From Bacillota bacterium (GTDB lineage Bacteria; Bacillota; Bacilli; Paenibacillales; UBA4045), in the NCBI GenBank assembly GCA_023441055.1, contig JAEZQY010000057.1:62001-126000 (forward strand): a DNA stretch of 64,000 nucleotides. Direction: 5' to 3'. The notes beneath the pieces are model-generated. The model saw only the letters and a list, made by a program, of their open reading frames with translations. It searched no databases and was not told the origin of the DNA. The position numbers were made by a program, and so were the translations under genes. Every line of letters starts with the position of its first letter. Position 1 is the first letter of the stretch. Positions 14,965 to 24,693 of this stretch are shown in pieces.

Positions 14965-16125
14965 ATGAACATCCATGAGTATCAAGGTAAGGCCGTGCTC
15001 AAGCAGTACGGTGTGAAAGTCCCGGAAGGCAAGGTTGCGTTCACGGTGGATGAGGCAGTGGAGGCGGCCAAGGCGCTGGGCTCAGCAGTAACCGTCGTCA
15101 AGGCCCAAATTCATGCAGGCGGACGCGGGAAGGCTGGCGGTGTCAAAATCGCAAAGAGCCTGGACGAGGTTCGTCAGTATGCAAGTGAAATTCTGGGCAA
15201 GGTACTGGTTACCCATCAGACAGGTCCAGAGGGCAAGGAAGTGAAGCGCCTTCTTATTGAGCAAGGCTGCGACATTAAGAAGGAGTATTACATAGGCGTT
15301 GTTGTGGATAGCGGAACTGGACGTATCGTGATGATGGCGTCCGAAGAGGGCGGAACGGAAATTGAGGAAGTAGCGGAGCATTCGCCGGAGAAGATCTTCA
15401 AGGAAGTGGTTGATCCTGCTGTCGGATTAATGCCTTACCAAGCGAAGAAGCTGGCGTATGCGATTAACATTCCGAATGAATTGGTGAATAAGGCGATTCA
15501 ATTTATGCTCGCCCTCTATCAAGCATTCGTTGATAAGGATTGCTCCATTGCGGAGATTAATCCGTTAGTCGTTACTGGCGATGGCGATGTTATGGCGCTT
15601 GACGCCAAGTTGAATTTCGATTCGAATGCCTTGTTCCGTCACAAGGATATCATGGAGCTGCGCGATCTGGAAGAGGAGGACGAGAAGGAAATTCAAGCCT
15701 CCAAGTACGATCTGAGCTACATTGCGCTCGATGGCAACATCGGCTGTATGGTCAATGGCGCTGGTCTGGCCATGTCCACGATGGATATCATTAAGTATTA
15801 CGGCGGTGAGCCAGCCAACTTCCTTGATGTTGGCGGCGGTGCTACGACCGAGAAAGTGACCGAGGCCTTCAAGATCATTCTATCTGATCCGAATGTGAAG
15901 GGAATCTTCGTGAATATATTCGGGGGTATTATGCGTTGTGATGTTATCGCTAACGGCGTCGTGGAGGCTGCTAAGCAGATTAGCCTTGATCGTCCGCTTG
16001 TTGTGCGACTGGAAGGTACGAATGTTGAGCTTGGGAAGAAGATCTTGAATGAATCCGGATTGAATATCGTGGCTGCAGACTCTATGGCTGACGGCGCTCA
16101 GAAGATTGTTGCGTTAGTCTCATAG
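14965..16125 (+). CDS. sucC: Succinyl-CoA synthetase (ADP-forming) beta subunit
   Basis: This subunit, with SucD, converts succinyl-CoA to succinate with substrate-level phosphorylation in the citric acid cycle. At 386 residues it has the standard length. The N-terminal ATP-grasp domain begins MNIHEYQGKAVLKQYGV and contains VVKAQIHAGGRGKAGGVK; CSIAEINPLVV supplies metal-binding residues. The C-terminal CoA-ligase domain has NGAGLAMSTMDIIKYYGG and NIFGGIMRCDVIA. ATAGGAGGTCC precedes the ATG. It is followed 45 bp later by sucD. Confidence 0.98.
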   Translation: MNIHEYQGKAVLKQYGVKVPEGKVAFTVDEAVEAAKALGSAVTVVKAQIHAGGRGKAGGVKIAKSLDEVRQYASEILGKVLVTHQTGPEGKEVKRLLIEQGCDIKKEYYIGVVVDSGTGRIVMMASEEGGTEIEEVAEHSPEKIFKEVVDPAVGLMPYQAKKLAYAINIPNELVNKAIQFMLALYQAFVDKDCSIAEINPLVVTGDGDVMALDAKLNFDSNALFRHKDIMELRDLEEEDEKEIQASKYDLSYIALDGNIGCMVNGAGLAMSTMDIIKYYGGEPANFLDVGGGATTEKVTEAFKIILSDPNVKGIFVNIFGGIMRCDVIANGVVEAAKQISLDRPLVVRLEGTNVELGKKILNESGLNIVAADSMADGAQKIVALVS

Positions 16126-16170
16126 GATTCGGACAGTCTTATGCAAACTTAGTAGGAGGGTATAGAAACG

Positions 16171-17103
16171 ATGGGTATATTGGTCAATAAAGACACGAAG
16201 GTGATCACACAAGGGATCACAGGCAAGACGGGCCTATTCCATGCCAAAGGCGCGCTGGATTACGGCACGCAGATGGTAGGCGGCGTGACGCCTGGCAAGG
16301 GCGGAACATCTGTAGACATCGAGCTGGAGAATGGCAATACCGTTAGTCTCCCAGTATTCAATACCGTGGAAGAGGCGAAGTCAGCAACTGGCGCGAGTGC
16401 ATCCGTCATCTACGTGGCTCCGCCGTACGCGGCAGATGCCATACTGGAGGCCGTTGACGCTGATATGGATCTGGTTATCTGCATCACCGAAGGCATACCG
16501 GTGATTGATATGATCAAGGTCAAGCGTTATCTTGAGGGCAAGCGAACGGTGCTAATCGGACCGAACTGTCCGGGCGTGATCACACCGGGCGAATGCAAGA
16601 TCGGCATTATGCCGGGTTATATCCATACACCTGGACATGTTGGGGTCGTCTCCCGTTCCGGTACGCTCACTTATGAGGCGGTTCATCAGCTTACGACCCG
16701 CGGAATCGGTCAATCATCCGCTGTCGGCATCGGCGGCGACCCGGTGAAGGGCTCGGAATTTATCGACATCCTGGATCGGTTCAACAAGGACCCTGACACC
16801 TATGCGGTCATCATGATCGGTGAGATCGGCGGTACCGCGGAAGAGGAAGCTGCTGAGTGGATTAAGGCCAACATGACGAAGCCAGTTGTCGGCTTCATCG
16901 GCGGTCAGACCGCCCCTCCAGGGAAGCGCATGGGTCATGCAGGCGCGATCATCTCTGGCGGCAAGGGAACGGCTGCTGAGAAGGTCGCCACGCTCGAGAG
17001 ATGCGGCATCCGCGTAGCGCCAACACCATCGGAGATGGGCTCCACTCTGTATGCTGTGCTGGAAGAGCGCGGCATGCTGGAATCCTGCATTACGGTTAAG
17101 TAA
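16171..17103 (+). CDS. sucD: Succinyl-CoA synthetase (ADP-forming) alpha subunit
   Basis: The alpha subunit binds CoA and carries the phosphohistidine intermediate. It has 310 residues. The CoA-binding Rossmann fold is at the N-terminus (VITQGITGKTGLFHA, GGVTPGKGG). The ligase domain contains GPNCPGVITPG and the active-site histidine in GKRMGHAGAI (His256), followed by SGGKGTAAEKV. TAGGAGGG lies before the ATG. A strong hairpin about 50 bases after the stop probably ends the sucCD transcript. Confidence 0.98.
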   Translation: MGILVNKDTKVITQGITGKTGLFHAKGALDYGTQMVGGVTPGKGGTSVDIELENGNTVSLPVFNTVEEAKSATGASASVIYVAPPYAADAILEAVDADMDLVICITEGIPVIDMIKVKRYLEGKRTVLIGPNCPGVITPGECKIGIMPGYIHTPGHVGVVSRSGTLTYEAVHQLTTRGIGQSSAVGIGGDPVKGSEFIDILDRFNKDPDTYAVIMIGEIGGTAEEEAAEWIKANMTKPVVGFIGGQTAPPGKRMGHAGAIISGGKGTAAEKVATLERCGIRVAPTPSEMGSTLYAVLEERGMLESCITVK

Positions 17104-17155
17104 TAACAAGCACTTAGATGGATTAAAGTGAATATGGGCAAGACCGAATAGGTAA

Positions 17156-17202
17156 GCAACCTTTCAATACCCCTGCAGGGGTTTGGAAGGTTGTTTTATT
17201 TT
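17156..17202 (+). terminator. Intrinsic terminator after sucD
   Basis: CAACCTT (17157-17163) pairs with AAGGTTG (17187-17193), and ACCCC pairs with GGGGT around a TGCA loop. TTTTATTTT follows. It ends 22 bp before the chosen dprA start. Confidence 0.88.
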
Positions 17203-17224
17203 AACAATGAAAAGGGGTTTGCTT

Positions 17225-18328
17225 ATGATGGAAAGGGAAGTATGGTTCGGGCTGCATGAAACGCCCATGATTGGATGGAAGACGTTGAAGGCCATTCAGG
17301 AGACAGTGAAGGATGTTCGTGTGCTGCCTGATCTGAGTGAATCGGATATACAAGAGCTGCCATTGCCTAAGGGCAAGCGCAAGCTGATCTATCAGGGGAG
17401 TCGCAAGGCGTTCATCGAGCATAGACTGGAGCTGTACGACAGGCGCGGTTATCATTACTTAACGCATGCTGATGACGAGTATCCGACGCTGCTGCGTCAT
17501 ATCCCGCAGTCGCCGTGGGTGCTCTACTATCGGGGCAATCCCGATGTGTTCAAGCATGAACAGCTTGGTATTGTGGGCACGAGATTTCCAACGGCCTATG
17601 GCAGACGCGTAGCTAATCAGCTGTCACGGCAATTATCTGACCAGGGCTGGTGCATGGTAAGCGGGATGGCCAGAGGCATTGACAGTGAGTCGCATTGGGG
17701 CGCGCTGGCAGGCAAGGGGAAGACGATCGGTGTATTAGGCACGCCAATCGACTATGTGTATCCCCCAGAGAACAGGAAGCTGTATGATCAAGTTGCGGCA
17801 GAGGGATTGATCATTAGCGAATACCCACTGCAGACTGTGATGGCCAAGGGTATGTTCCCATATCGGAACCGGATCATCGCCGGGCTGTCGCGCGGCGTGA
17901 TTGTCGTGGAGGCGGATCGCGGCAGCGGCTCACTGATTACCGCAGATGCGGCGTTCGATGCGAATCGGGAGGTATTCGCCGTGCCAGGTCCGATCTCTTC
18001 GTCGAAGAGCAGGGGGACGCATGATCTCATTCGGAACAATAAGGCGACACTGGTGACAGGAACCGAGGATATCTACCAAGCATTGGAATATATGAAGAGG
18101 CAGGATGGTCAACCCGGACCGCTGTTCCCAGAGCTGGAGCAGATAGGACCAGCACTTACCCAGGATGAAGCGCTGATCGTATCATTTCTAAGCGCTGAGC
18201 CTGCAACTTTTGACCGATTATACGAGCTCTCGCAATTTGATTTTGGACATTTGCATTCAGTTCTGATATCCTTACTCATGAAAAAGTGGATTGAACAACA
18301 TGCAGGATCATCATATATTCTTACTTAA
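17225..18328 (+). CDS. dprA: DNA-processing protein DprA
   Basis: DprA binds incoming single-stranded DNA and loads RecA during natural transformation. It has 367 residues: an N-terminal SAM-like region, the Rossmann-like DNA-binding fold (LGIVGTRFPTAYG, VSGMARGIDSESHWGAL, YVYPPENRKLY, FPYRNRIIAGLSRGVIVVEA, GSLITADAA, FAVPGPI) and a C-terminal winged-helix-like DML1 domain (about 305-367). ATG 17225 (or 17228) follows AAAGGGG. Longer in-frame starts run back into the sucD terminator and are unlikely. The stop overlaps the longest topA frame but not its chosen start, 23 bp downstream. Confidence 0.95.
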   Translation: MMEREVWFGLHETPMIGWKTLKAIQETVKDVRVLPDLSESDIQELPLPKGKRKLIYQGSRKAFIEHRLELYDRRGYHYLTHADDEYPTLLRHIPQSPWVLYYRGNPDVFKHEQLGIVGTRFPTAYGRRVANQLSRQLSDQGWCMVSGMARGIDSESHWGALAGKGKTIGVLGTPIDYVYPPENRKLYDQVAAEGLIISEYPLQTVMAKGMFPYRNRIIAGLSRGVIVVEADRGSGSLITADAAFDANREVFAVPGPISSSKSRGTHDLIRNNKATLVTGTEDIYQALEYMKRQDGQPGPLFPELEQIGPALTQDEALIVSFLSAEPATFDRLYELSQFDFGHLHSVLISLLMKKWIEQHAGSSYILT

Positions 18329-18350
18329 TTATCAGAGAGGGGGCAACCCA

Positions 18351-20432
18351 GTGGCCGACACACTCGTTATTGTGGAATCACCAGCTAAAGCCAAGACCAT
18401 TGGCAAGTATTTAGGGAGCAAGTATATTGTAAAAGCATCAATGGGCCACATTCGCGATTTGCCCAAGAGTCAAACAGGCGTCGAAGTACAGAATGGGTTC
18501 GAACCTAAGTATATTACTATTCGGGGCAAAGGTCCTGTGCTCAAGGAGCTGCGGGATGCCAGCAAGAAGGTTAGCAAGATCTATCTCGCAGCTGACCCTG
18601 ACCGCGAAGGGGAAGCGATCGCCTGGCACCTGGCGCATTATCTGGAGGTGGATGAGAATACCGCCTGCAGAGTTGTATTCAACGAAATCACCAAGCAAGC
18701 TGTGAAGGATGCATTCAAAACTCCCCGTAAGATCAATATGGACCTCGTATACGCGCAGCAAGCCCGGCGCATCCTGGATCGGTTGGTTGGCTACAAGATC
18801 AGCCCATTATTATGGAAGAAAGTCAAAAAAGGACTCTCTGCTGGACGCGTGCAATCGGTTACCGTTAAGCTGATCATTGATCGCGAGAATGAGATCAAGG
18901 CATTCAATCCGGAGGAATACTGGACGCTGACTGCTCAATTGGGCATTGGCAAGAATGCGTTCAGCGCGAAGTTCTATGGTCGTAAGGGTGAGAAGATTGA
19001 ACTGAAGAATGAGGCAGAAGTTCAGAAGATTCTGGCCGATATCGCAGAAGCGGACTATATCGTGTCCGAAGTGAAGGAAAAGGAACGGCTTCGTCATCCT
19101 TCGCCGCCGTTCATCACGAGCTCTCTGCAGCAGGAGGCCGCGCGCAAGCTGAACTTCCGAGCATCCAAGACGATGCAGATTGCACAGCAGCTCTATGAAG
19201 GCGTCGACCTCGGGAAGGAAGGCACCGTCGGACTCATCACCTACATGCGTACCGACTCCACACGCCTGTCACCAACCGCGGTCGAGGAAACTAGAGCCTA
19301 TATTGCAGATCGCTACGGCAGCGAGTATGTGCCGGAGGAGCCTCGCAACTTCAATAAGAAGAACGCCGCTAACGCGCAGGACGCGCATGAAGCGGTACGC
19401 CCTTCATCGGTTGTTCGCCATCCCGATGAGGTGAAGTCTTACCTAAGCAGGGACCAGCATCGGCTGTATAAGCTTATCTGGGAGCGTACCGTCGCTTGTC
19501 AGATGTCATCTGCGGTGATGGATACGGTAACTGTAGATATCGCAGCGGGTGATTACTTATTCCGCGCCAATGGCTCTACGGTGAAGTTCCCAGGCTTCAT
19601 GAAGCTGTACATTGAAGGTACAGATGAAGGCGCGCCGGAAGAGGATGGTATTCTACCGGTGATGAAGGCGCAGGAGAAGCTGCACTACCATGGTCTAGAT
19701 CCGAAGCAGCACTTCACCCAGCCGCCGCCGCGATATACGGAGGCCAGACTGGTCAAGACACTCGAAGAACTGGGGATCGGACGACCGAGCACCTATGCGC
19801 CAACGCTGGAAACCGTACAGAAGCGTGGCTATGTCGCGATCGAGGACAAGAAATTCATTCCTACCGAGCTTGGAGAGCTGGTCATTCAATTGATGGAGGA
19901 GTTCTTCCCGGAAATTCTGAATAGTGAATTTACAGCGGAGATGGAAGGAAGCCTCGATCAGATTGAAGAGGGAACCGAAAACTGGGTGCGTGTACTCGAT
20001 GAATTCTACCAAACCTTCGAACAACGGCTGATCGTTGCGGAGGAGGAGATGAAGGAGATCGAGATCAAGGATGAGGTCTCCGACGAAATTTGCGAGAAGT
20101 GCGGCAGCCACTTCGTGTATAAGATGGGACGGTTCGGCAAGTTCCTAGCCTGCTCCGGATTCCCGGATTGCCGGAATACGAAGCCGATTGTTAAGGAAGT
20201 CGGTGTGGAGTGCTCGAAGTGTCATAAGGGGCAAATTATTGAACGGCGCAGCAAAAAGGGCCGGATCTTCTACGGCTGCAATACGTACCCAGAGTGCGAT
20301 TATGTGTCTTGGGATAAGCCGGTTGCAAAGCCGTGTCCCGCCTGCGGCTCTAGTATGATCGAGAAGAATGTTAAGGGCGTCAAGGAAAATCGTTGCGTCC
20401 AATGTGATTATAAAGAAGAGGTCAATGACTAG
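18351..20432 (+). CDS. topA: DNA topoisomerase I
   Basis: A type IA topoisomerase that relaxes negative supercoils. It has 693 residues. The Toprim domain starts with VIVESPAKAKTIGKYLG and contains the acidic DPDREGEAIAW motif; the active-site tyrosine is in GLITYMRTDSTR (Tyr298). Three C-terminal four-cysteine zinc modules are intact (starting CEKCGS, CSKCHK and CPACGS). The GTG at 18351 is chosen over the frame start at 18291 because AGAGAGGGGG lies just upstream and VADTLVIVESP matches the family. The TAG stop shares its last base with the GTG start of trmFO. Confidence 0.98.
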   Translation: MADTLVIVESPAKAKTIGKYLGSKYIVKASMGHIRDLPKSQTGVEVQNGFEPKYITIRGKGPVLKELRDASKKVSKIYLAADPDREGEAIAWHLAHYLEVDENTACRVVFNEITKQAVKDAFKTPRKINMDLVYAQQARRILDRLVGYKISPLLWKKVKKGLSAGRVQSVTVKLIIDRENEIKAFNPEEYWTLTAQLGIGKNAFSAKFYGRKGEKIELKNEAEVQKILADIAEADYIVSEVKEKERLRHPSPPFITSSLQQEAARKLNFRASKTMQIAQQLYEGVDLGKEGTVGLITYMRTDSTRLSPTAVEETRAYIADRYGSEYVPEEPRNFNKKNAANAQDAHEAVRPSSVVRHPDEVKSYLSRDQHRLYKLIWERTVACQMSSAVMDTVTVDIAAGDYLFRANGSTVKFPGFMKLYIEGTDEGAPEEDGILPVMKAQEKLHYHGLDPKQHFTQPPPRYTEARLVKTLEELGIGRPSTYAPTLETVQKRGYVAIEDKKFIPTELGELVIQLMEEFFPEILNSEFTAEMEGSLDQIEEGTENWVRVLDEFYQTFEQRLIVAEEEMKEIEIKDEVSDEICEKCGSHFVYKMGRFGKFLACSGFPDCRNTKPIVKEVGVECSKCHKGQIIERRSKKGRIFYGCNTYPECDYVSWDKPVAKPCPACGSSMIEKNVKGVKENRCVQCDYKEEVND

Positions 20433-21754
20433 TGGCTACATGGGATAAAGTTACGGTTATTGGAGCGGGTCTCGCTGGCAGCGAGGCAGCCTGGCAGCTG
20501 GCCAGACAAGGCATTCCTGTCGTCTTGTATGAGATGAGACCTGTTAGACAGACACCAGCTCATCACACGGATCAATTCGCTGAGCTGGTATGCAGCAATT
20601 CTATGCGAGCAGCCGGTCTAACGAATGCGGTTGGCGTGTTGAAGGAAGAGATGCGTATGCTCGATTCCTTGATTATCTCGTGCGCAGATCGCAGCGCAGT
20701 CCCCGCAGGCGGCGCGCTGGCTGTAGACCGTGATCGGTTCTCCGGCGGTGTGACCGCCGCGATTCGTGAGCATCCTCTGATCGAGGTGCGTAACGAAGAG
20801 GTGACGGACATCCCGGAGGGGATCGTGGTTGTCGCGACAGGACCGTTGACTTCGCCTGAGCTGTCTGCTGCGCTGCAGGCTCAGTTCGGCGAAGAATACT
20901 TGTACTTCTATGATGCGGCGGCTCCGATTATTGAGAAGGACTCCATCAATATGGAGAAGGTTTTCCTGCAATCTCGTTATGATAAGGGCGAGGCTGCATA
21001 CTTGAATTGTCCGATGAATGAAGAGGAATTTAACCTCTTCTACGAAGCGCTGACGACAGCAGAAGCTGCACCGCTCAAATCATTCGAGAAGGAAATTTAC
21101 TTCGAGGGCTGCATGCCGATTGAGGTAATGGCATCACGCGGTAAGAAAACGATGCTGTTCGGACCGATGAAGCCTGTCGGATTAACGGATCCGCGTACCG
21201 GCAAGCGACCCTATGCAGTCGTACAGCTGCGACAGGATAATGCAGCTGGAACGCTGTATAATCTGGTCGGCTTCCAGACCCATCTCAAGTGGGGCGAACA
21301 GAAGCGGGTACTTAGTCTGATTCCAGGACTTGAAGAGGCGGAGATTGTCCGTTATGGCGTTATGCATCGCAATACCTTCATTAATTCTCCCAGGCTGCTG
21401 CAGCCTACCTATCAGACGAATGCTCGCGACAGCTTGTTCATCGCCGGTCAGATGACCGGGGTTGAGGGATATGTGGAGTCAGCCGCATCTGGTCTGATCG
21501 CTGGGCTGAATGCCGCTAGGTATGCGAAGGGTATGCCGGGTCTGATCTTCCCTAAGGCATCAGTCATTGGCAGCTTGTCGCATTATATCACCGCAGCGGA
21601 TTATGAGCACTTCCAGCCGATGAATGCGAATTTCGGCATTCTGTCGCCGATGACGGAGCGAATTCGCAATAAGAAGGATCGCAATGAAGCATTGGCCAAT
21701 CGCGCACTTGAGCAGCTGAGGAGTTTTATTACCGAGCAAGCAACGGGACAATGA
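20432..21754 (+). CDS. trmFO: tRNA m5U54 methyltransferase TrmFO (folate/FAD-dependent)
   Basis: TrmFO makes 5-methyluridine at position 54 of tRNA with methylenetetrahydrofolate and FADH2. It has 440 residues. The dinucleotide fold is VTVIGAGLAGSEAAWQLAR, followed by YEMRPVRQTPAHHT, LVCSNSMR (one redox cysteine) and a second conserved cysteine in YFEGCMPIEVMA. The C-terminal FAD segment is MTGVEGYVESAASGL. The GTG start overlaps the topA stop by one base, which suggests coupling. It is followed by xerC. Confidence 0.97.
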   Translation: MATWDKVTVIGAGLAGSEAAWQLARQGIPVVLYEMRPVRQTPAHHTDQFAELVCSNSMRAAGLTNAVGVLKEEMRMLDSLIISCADRSAVPAGGALAVDRDRFSGGVTAAIREHPLIEVRNEEVTDIPEGIVVVATGPLTSPELSAALQAQFGEEYLYFYDAAAPIIEKDSINMEKVFLQSRYDKGEAAYLNCPMNEEEFNLFYEALTTAEAAPLKSFEKEIYFEGCMPIEVMASRGKKTMLFGPMKPVGLTDPRTGKRPYAVVQLRQDNAAGTLYNLVGFQTHLKWGEQKRVLSLIPGLEEAEIVRYGVMHRNTFINSPRLLQPTYQTNARDSLFIAGQMTGVEGYVESAASGLIAGLNAARYAKGMPGLIFPKASVIGSLSHYITAADYEHFQPMNANFGILSPMTERIRNKKDRNEALANRALEQLRSFITEQATGQ

Positions 21755-21777
21755 ATTCCAGGAATGAAGGTGTTGAC

Positions 21778-22665
21778 ATGGATCACGCTATCGCAAGCTT
21801 CATTACCTATCTGCAAGTGGAGAAGGGTGCATCGCCGCTTACTTCTGAACATTACGCCAAGGATTTGTATCAATTCAAAGCCTTCCTGGATCGAAGTGTC
21901 CTAACGACGTTCGATTCTGTTACTTATTTGACTGTGCGCGCTTATTTATCCGAGCTCCAAAAGCAGGAATATGCGAAACGAAGTGTCTCGAGAAAGCTGT
22001 CGGCGCTTCGTTCGTTTTTTAATTTTCTGGTCAGGGAAGAGCTGCTAGAGACGAGTCCTTTAGTTTATGTGCGCACACCCAAGCTGGATAAGAAGCTGCC
22101 CAAATTCCTCTATGTGGAGGAGATGGAGGAATTGTTGCGACTGCCTGATCTTGCGACTCCGATTGGCCAGCGCGACATCGCCGTTCTGGAGACGCTCTAT
22201 GCCAGCGGGATGCGCGTCAGCGAGCTTGTCGGACTAGATCTGATGTCACTCGATCTGGAAGTAGGTGTTGCGCTCGTATTCGGCAAGGGAGCTAAGGAGC
22301 GTTATGTACCGATCGGCGACCATGCGATCACTGCTCTGCGCCGGTATATCGCAGACGGCCGAGTCCGTATGATCAGCGACTCGAGTATCCCCGCGCTGTT
22401 CCTGAATACGCGCGGAACGAGGATTAGTGATCGTAGTGTCAGGAGAATTGTCGATACCTATGTCAGCAGGCTGTCCAAGACACGGAATATTAGCCCGCAT
22501 ACGCTCCGGCACTCATTCGCGACTCATATGCTCGAGGCGGGGGCGGATCTCAGAACCGTTCAGGAGCTGCTCGGTCATGTGAATTTATCAACCACGCAAA
22601 TCTATACGCATATTACGAAGGATCATCTGCAATCGATCTATAATAAAGCGCACCCGCGCGCATAA
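21778..22665 (+). CDS. xerC: Tyrosine recombinase XerC (CodV)
   Basis: Works with XerD at dif to resolve chromosome dimers. It has 295 residues: an N-terminal SAM-like core-binding domain (about 1-90) and a C-terminal catalytic domain. The catalytic residues are visible in order: Arg in SGMRVSEL, Lys in GKGAKERYVP, His-x-x-Arg in PHTLRHSFATH, His in ELLGHVNLS and the Tyr nucleophile in TQIYTHIT. An ATG at 21751 overlaps the trmFO stop, but AAGGTG before the ATG at 21778 fits better. Position before hslVU-codY identifies it as CodV rather than a phage integrase. Confidence 0.95.
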   Translation: MDHAIASFITYLQVEKGASPLTSEHYAKDLYQFKAFLDRSVLTTFDSVTYLTVRAYLSELQKQEYAKRSVSRKLSALRSFFNFLVREELLETSPLVYVRTPKLDKKLPKFLYVEEMEELLRLPDLATPIGQRDIAVLETLYASGMRVSELVGLDLMSLDLEVGVALVFGKGAKERYVPIGDHAITALRRYIADGRVRMISDSSIPALFLNTRGTRISDRSVRRIVDTYVSRLSKTRNISPHTLRHSFATHMLEAGADLRTVQELLGHVNLSTTQIYTHITKDHLQSIYNKAHPRA

Positions 22666-22691
22666 CTATGGTTATGAGAGGAGTCTGACTG

Positions 22692-23255
22692 ATGGAGACA
22701 ACATTCCACGCTACTACGATCTGTGCAGTGCGTCATAACGGCAAGGGAGCAATTGCTGGCGATGGTCAAGTGACATTCGGCAACAGCATGGTAATGAAGC
22801 ATACCGCGAAGAAGGTTAGAAGGCTGTACCGTGGTCAAGTGGTAGCCGGATTTGCCGGCTCTGTTGCGGATGCCATTACGCTGTTCGAGAAGTTTGAAGG
22901 GAAGCTGGAGGAGCATGGCGGTCATCTGCAGCGCGCAGCTGTGGAGCTGACGAAGGATTGGCGTCAGGATCGCGTACTGCGGCGGCTGGAAGCGATGATG
23001 ATCGTGATGGATGAGCACGCGATGCTGCTCCTCTCGGGCAGCGGAGAAGTGATCGAGCCGGATGACGGTATTCTGGCGATCGGCTCGGGCGGCAGCTTCG
23101 CGCTATCCGCCGCGCGAGCGCTGCAGCGGCATGCGACTGACATGGAGGCGAAGGAGATGGCCTACAATGCGCTAAAGATCGCTTCTGAGATCTGTGTATA
23201 TACGAATGGGAATATCGTCGTAGAAGAAATCGGAGGGAGATCGGATGAACGATAA
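22692..23255 (+). CDS. hslV: ATP-dependent protease proteolytic subunit HslV (ClpQ)
   Basis: The proteasome-like peptidase chamber of HslUV. It has 187 residues. The NTN-hydrolase core is TTICAVRHNGKGAIAGDGQ, with GFAGSVADA and IGSGGSFALSAARAL. The N-terminus reads METTFHATTICAV; in B. subtilis ClpQ it is MSSFHATTI with Ser2 as nucleophile, whereas in E. coli the TTI threonine is first after Met removal. Which residue is exposed here cannot be told from sequence, because a Met-Glu start is not normally trimmed. The gene overlaps hslU by 11 bp. Confidence 0.95.
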   Translation: METTFHATTICAVRHNGKGAIAGDGQVTFGNSMVMKHTAKKVRRLYRGQVVAGFAGSVADAITLFEKFEGKLEEHGGHLQRAAVELTKDWRQDRVLRRLEAMMIVMDEHAMLLLSGSGEVIEPDDGILAIGSGGSFALSAARALQRHATDMEAKEMAYNALKIASEICVYTNGNIVVEEIGGRSDER

Positions 23256-24645
23256 TAATCTGACGCCAAGACAAATTGTAGATGAGCTGGATAAGTACAT
23301 CGTCGGGCAGAAGAAAGCAAAGAAGTCTGTTGCTGTCGCGCTTCGAAATCGGTATCGCAGAAGCTTGCTCGACGCTTCAATTCGCGATGAAATTGCTCCT
23401 AAGAATATTCTGATGATCGGTCCAACTGGGGTCGGTAAGACGGAAATCGCCAGAAGACTCGCCAAATTAGTGCATGCGCCATTCATCAAACTGGAAGCAA
23501 CGAAATTCACAGAGGTCGGATATGTCGGTCGTGATGTGGAATCGATGGTGCGCGATCTGCTGGAAGTATCGATCCGCATGGTGAAGGCGGAGCGCACAGA
23601 GCTTGTCAAGGATCGGGCTGAGGAGAATGCCAACGAACGAATCGTGGCGATTCTGGTTCCATCTGGGAAGAAGAGCAAAGCCCCTAAGAACCCCTTCGAG
23701 ATGCTGTTCAACGGCGGGGAGCAGCCGGAGCAAGAGGTGTCAGGCAATGAGGATGATGCACTAACCCAGGAGCGCAATCGAATGCGCAAGCTGCTGGCAA
23801 TGGGCGAGCTGGAAGATCGCGTGATCGAGATCGAGGTCGATGATCATGCCCCGAATATGTTCGATATGTTGGCTGGTCAAGGCAATGACCAGATGGGGAT
23901 CAATATGCAGGAGATGCTTGGCAGCTTCCTGCCCAAGAAAACCAAGAAGCGCAAGCTTCCGATCAAGGAAGCGCGCAAGGCGCTATTCCATGAAGAGGCA
24001 CAGAAGCTGCTCGATATGGACGATGTGTTCCAAGAGTCGATTCGCCGCGCAGAACAGGATGGGATTATCTTCCTGGATGAGATCGATAAGATTGCCAGCT
24101 CCTCTAGAGGAGGCGCTGGTCCTGATGTATCCCGCGAGGGCGTGCAGCGGGATATACTGCCCATCGTAGAGGGCTCTACCGTCATGACCAAGTACGGTCC
24201 TGTCAAGACGGATCATGTGCTGTTCATTGCTGCGGGTGCATTCCATATCGCTAAGCCATCTGACTTAATTCCCGAGCTGCAGGGTCGATTCCCGATTCGC
24301 GTAGAACTGACCAATTTGACAGCGGAGGACTTTGTGTCGATTCTGACAGAGCCTCAGAACGCGCTAACTAAGCAATATACTGCGCTGCTTGAAACAGAAG
24401 GTATCACGGTCACCTTCCTGGAGTCGGCCATTATAGAGATCTCGCGTCTGGCGGCTGAAGTGAATCAGAATACAGATAATATTGGTGCCAGGAGACTGCA
24501 TACGATGCTGGAGAAGCTCCTGGAGGATCTTAGCTTTGAAGCGCCGGAGCTTCAGATTGAAACGTTCGTGATCACACCTGAGTACGTTAGGGAGAAGCTC
24601 TCCGATGTTGCCAAGAACCGTGATTTAAGTCAATATATTCTATAA
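23245..24645 (+). CDS. hslU: ATP-dependent protease ATPase subunit HslU (ClpY)
   Basis: The AAA+ unfoldase that feeds substrates into HslV. It has 466 residues. Walker A is IGPTGVGKTEIARRLA (about 57-72), the pore loop is GYVGRDVE (93-100), an insertion I domain occupies roughly 110-235, Walker B is IIFLDEIDKI and sensor 2 is in NIGARRLHTMLEKLLED. The C-terminus ends in DLSQYIL, close to the tail that docks into HslV. AGGGAGATCGG precedes the ATG inside hslV. It is followed by codY, the conserved cod operon order. Confidence 0.97.
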   Translation: MNDNNLTPRQIVDELDKYIVGQKKAKKSVAVALRNRYRRSLLDASIRDEIAPKNILMIGPTGVGKTEIARRLAKLVHAPFIKLEATKFTEVGYVGRDVESMVRDLLEVSIRMVKAERTELVKDRAEENANERIVAILVPSGKKSKAPKNPFEMLFNGGEQPEQEVSGNEDDALTQERNRMRKLLAMGELEDRVIEIEVDDHAPNMFDMLAGQGNDQMGINMQEMLGSFLPKKTKKRKLPIKEARKALFHEEAQKLLDMDDVFQESIRRAEQDGIIFLDEIDKIASSSRGGAGPDVSREGVQRDILPIVEGSTVMTKYGPVKTDHVLFIAAGAFHIAKPSDLIPELQGRFPIRVELTNLTAEDFVSILTEPQNALTKQYTALLETEGITVTFLESAIIEISRLAAEVNQNTDNIGARRLHTMLEKLLEDLSFEAPELQIETFVITPEYVREKLSDVAKNRDLSQYIL

Positions 24646-24693
24646 GGAATAACAAGATCAAGTGTGAAGGATTGCAGGAGGAGAGTAACGCGT

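Noticed and set aside
21778..22665. Phage or integron integrase
   Set aside because: Although it is a tyrosine recombinase, length, position before hslVU-codY and sequence fit the housekeeping XerC.
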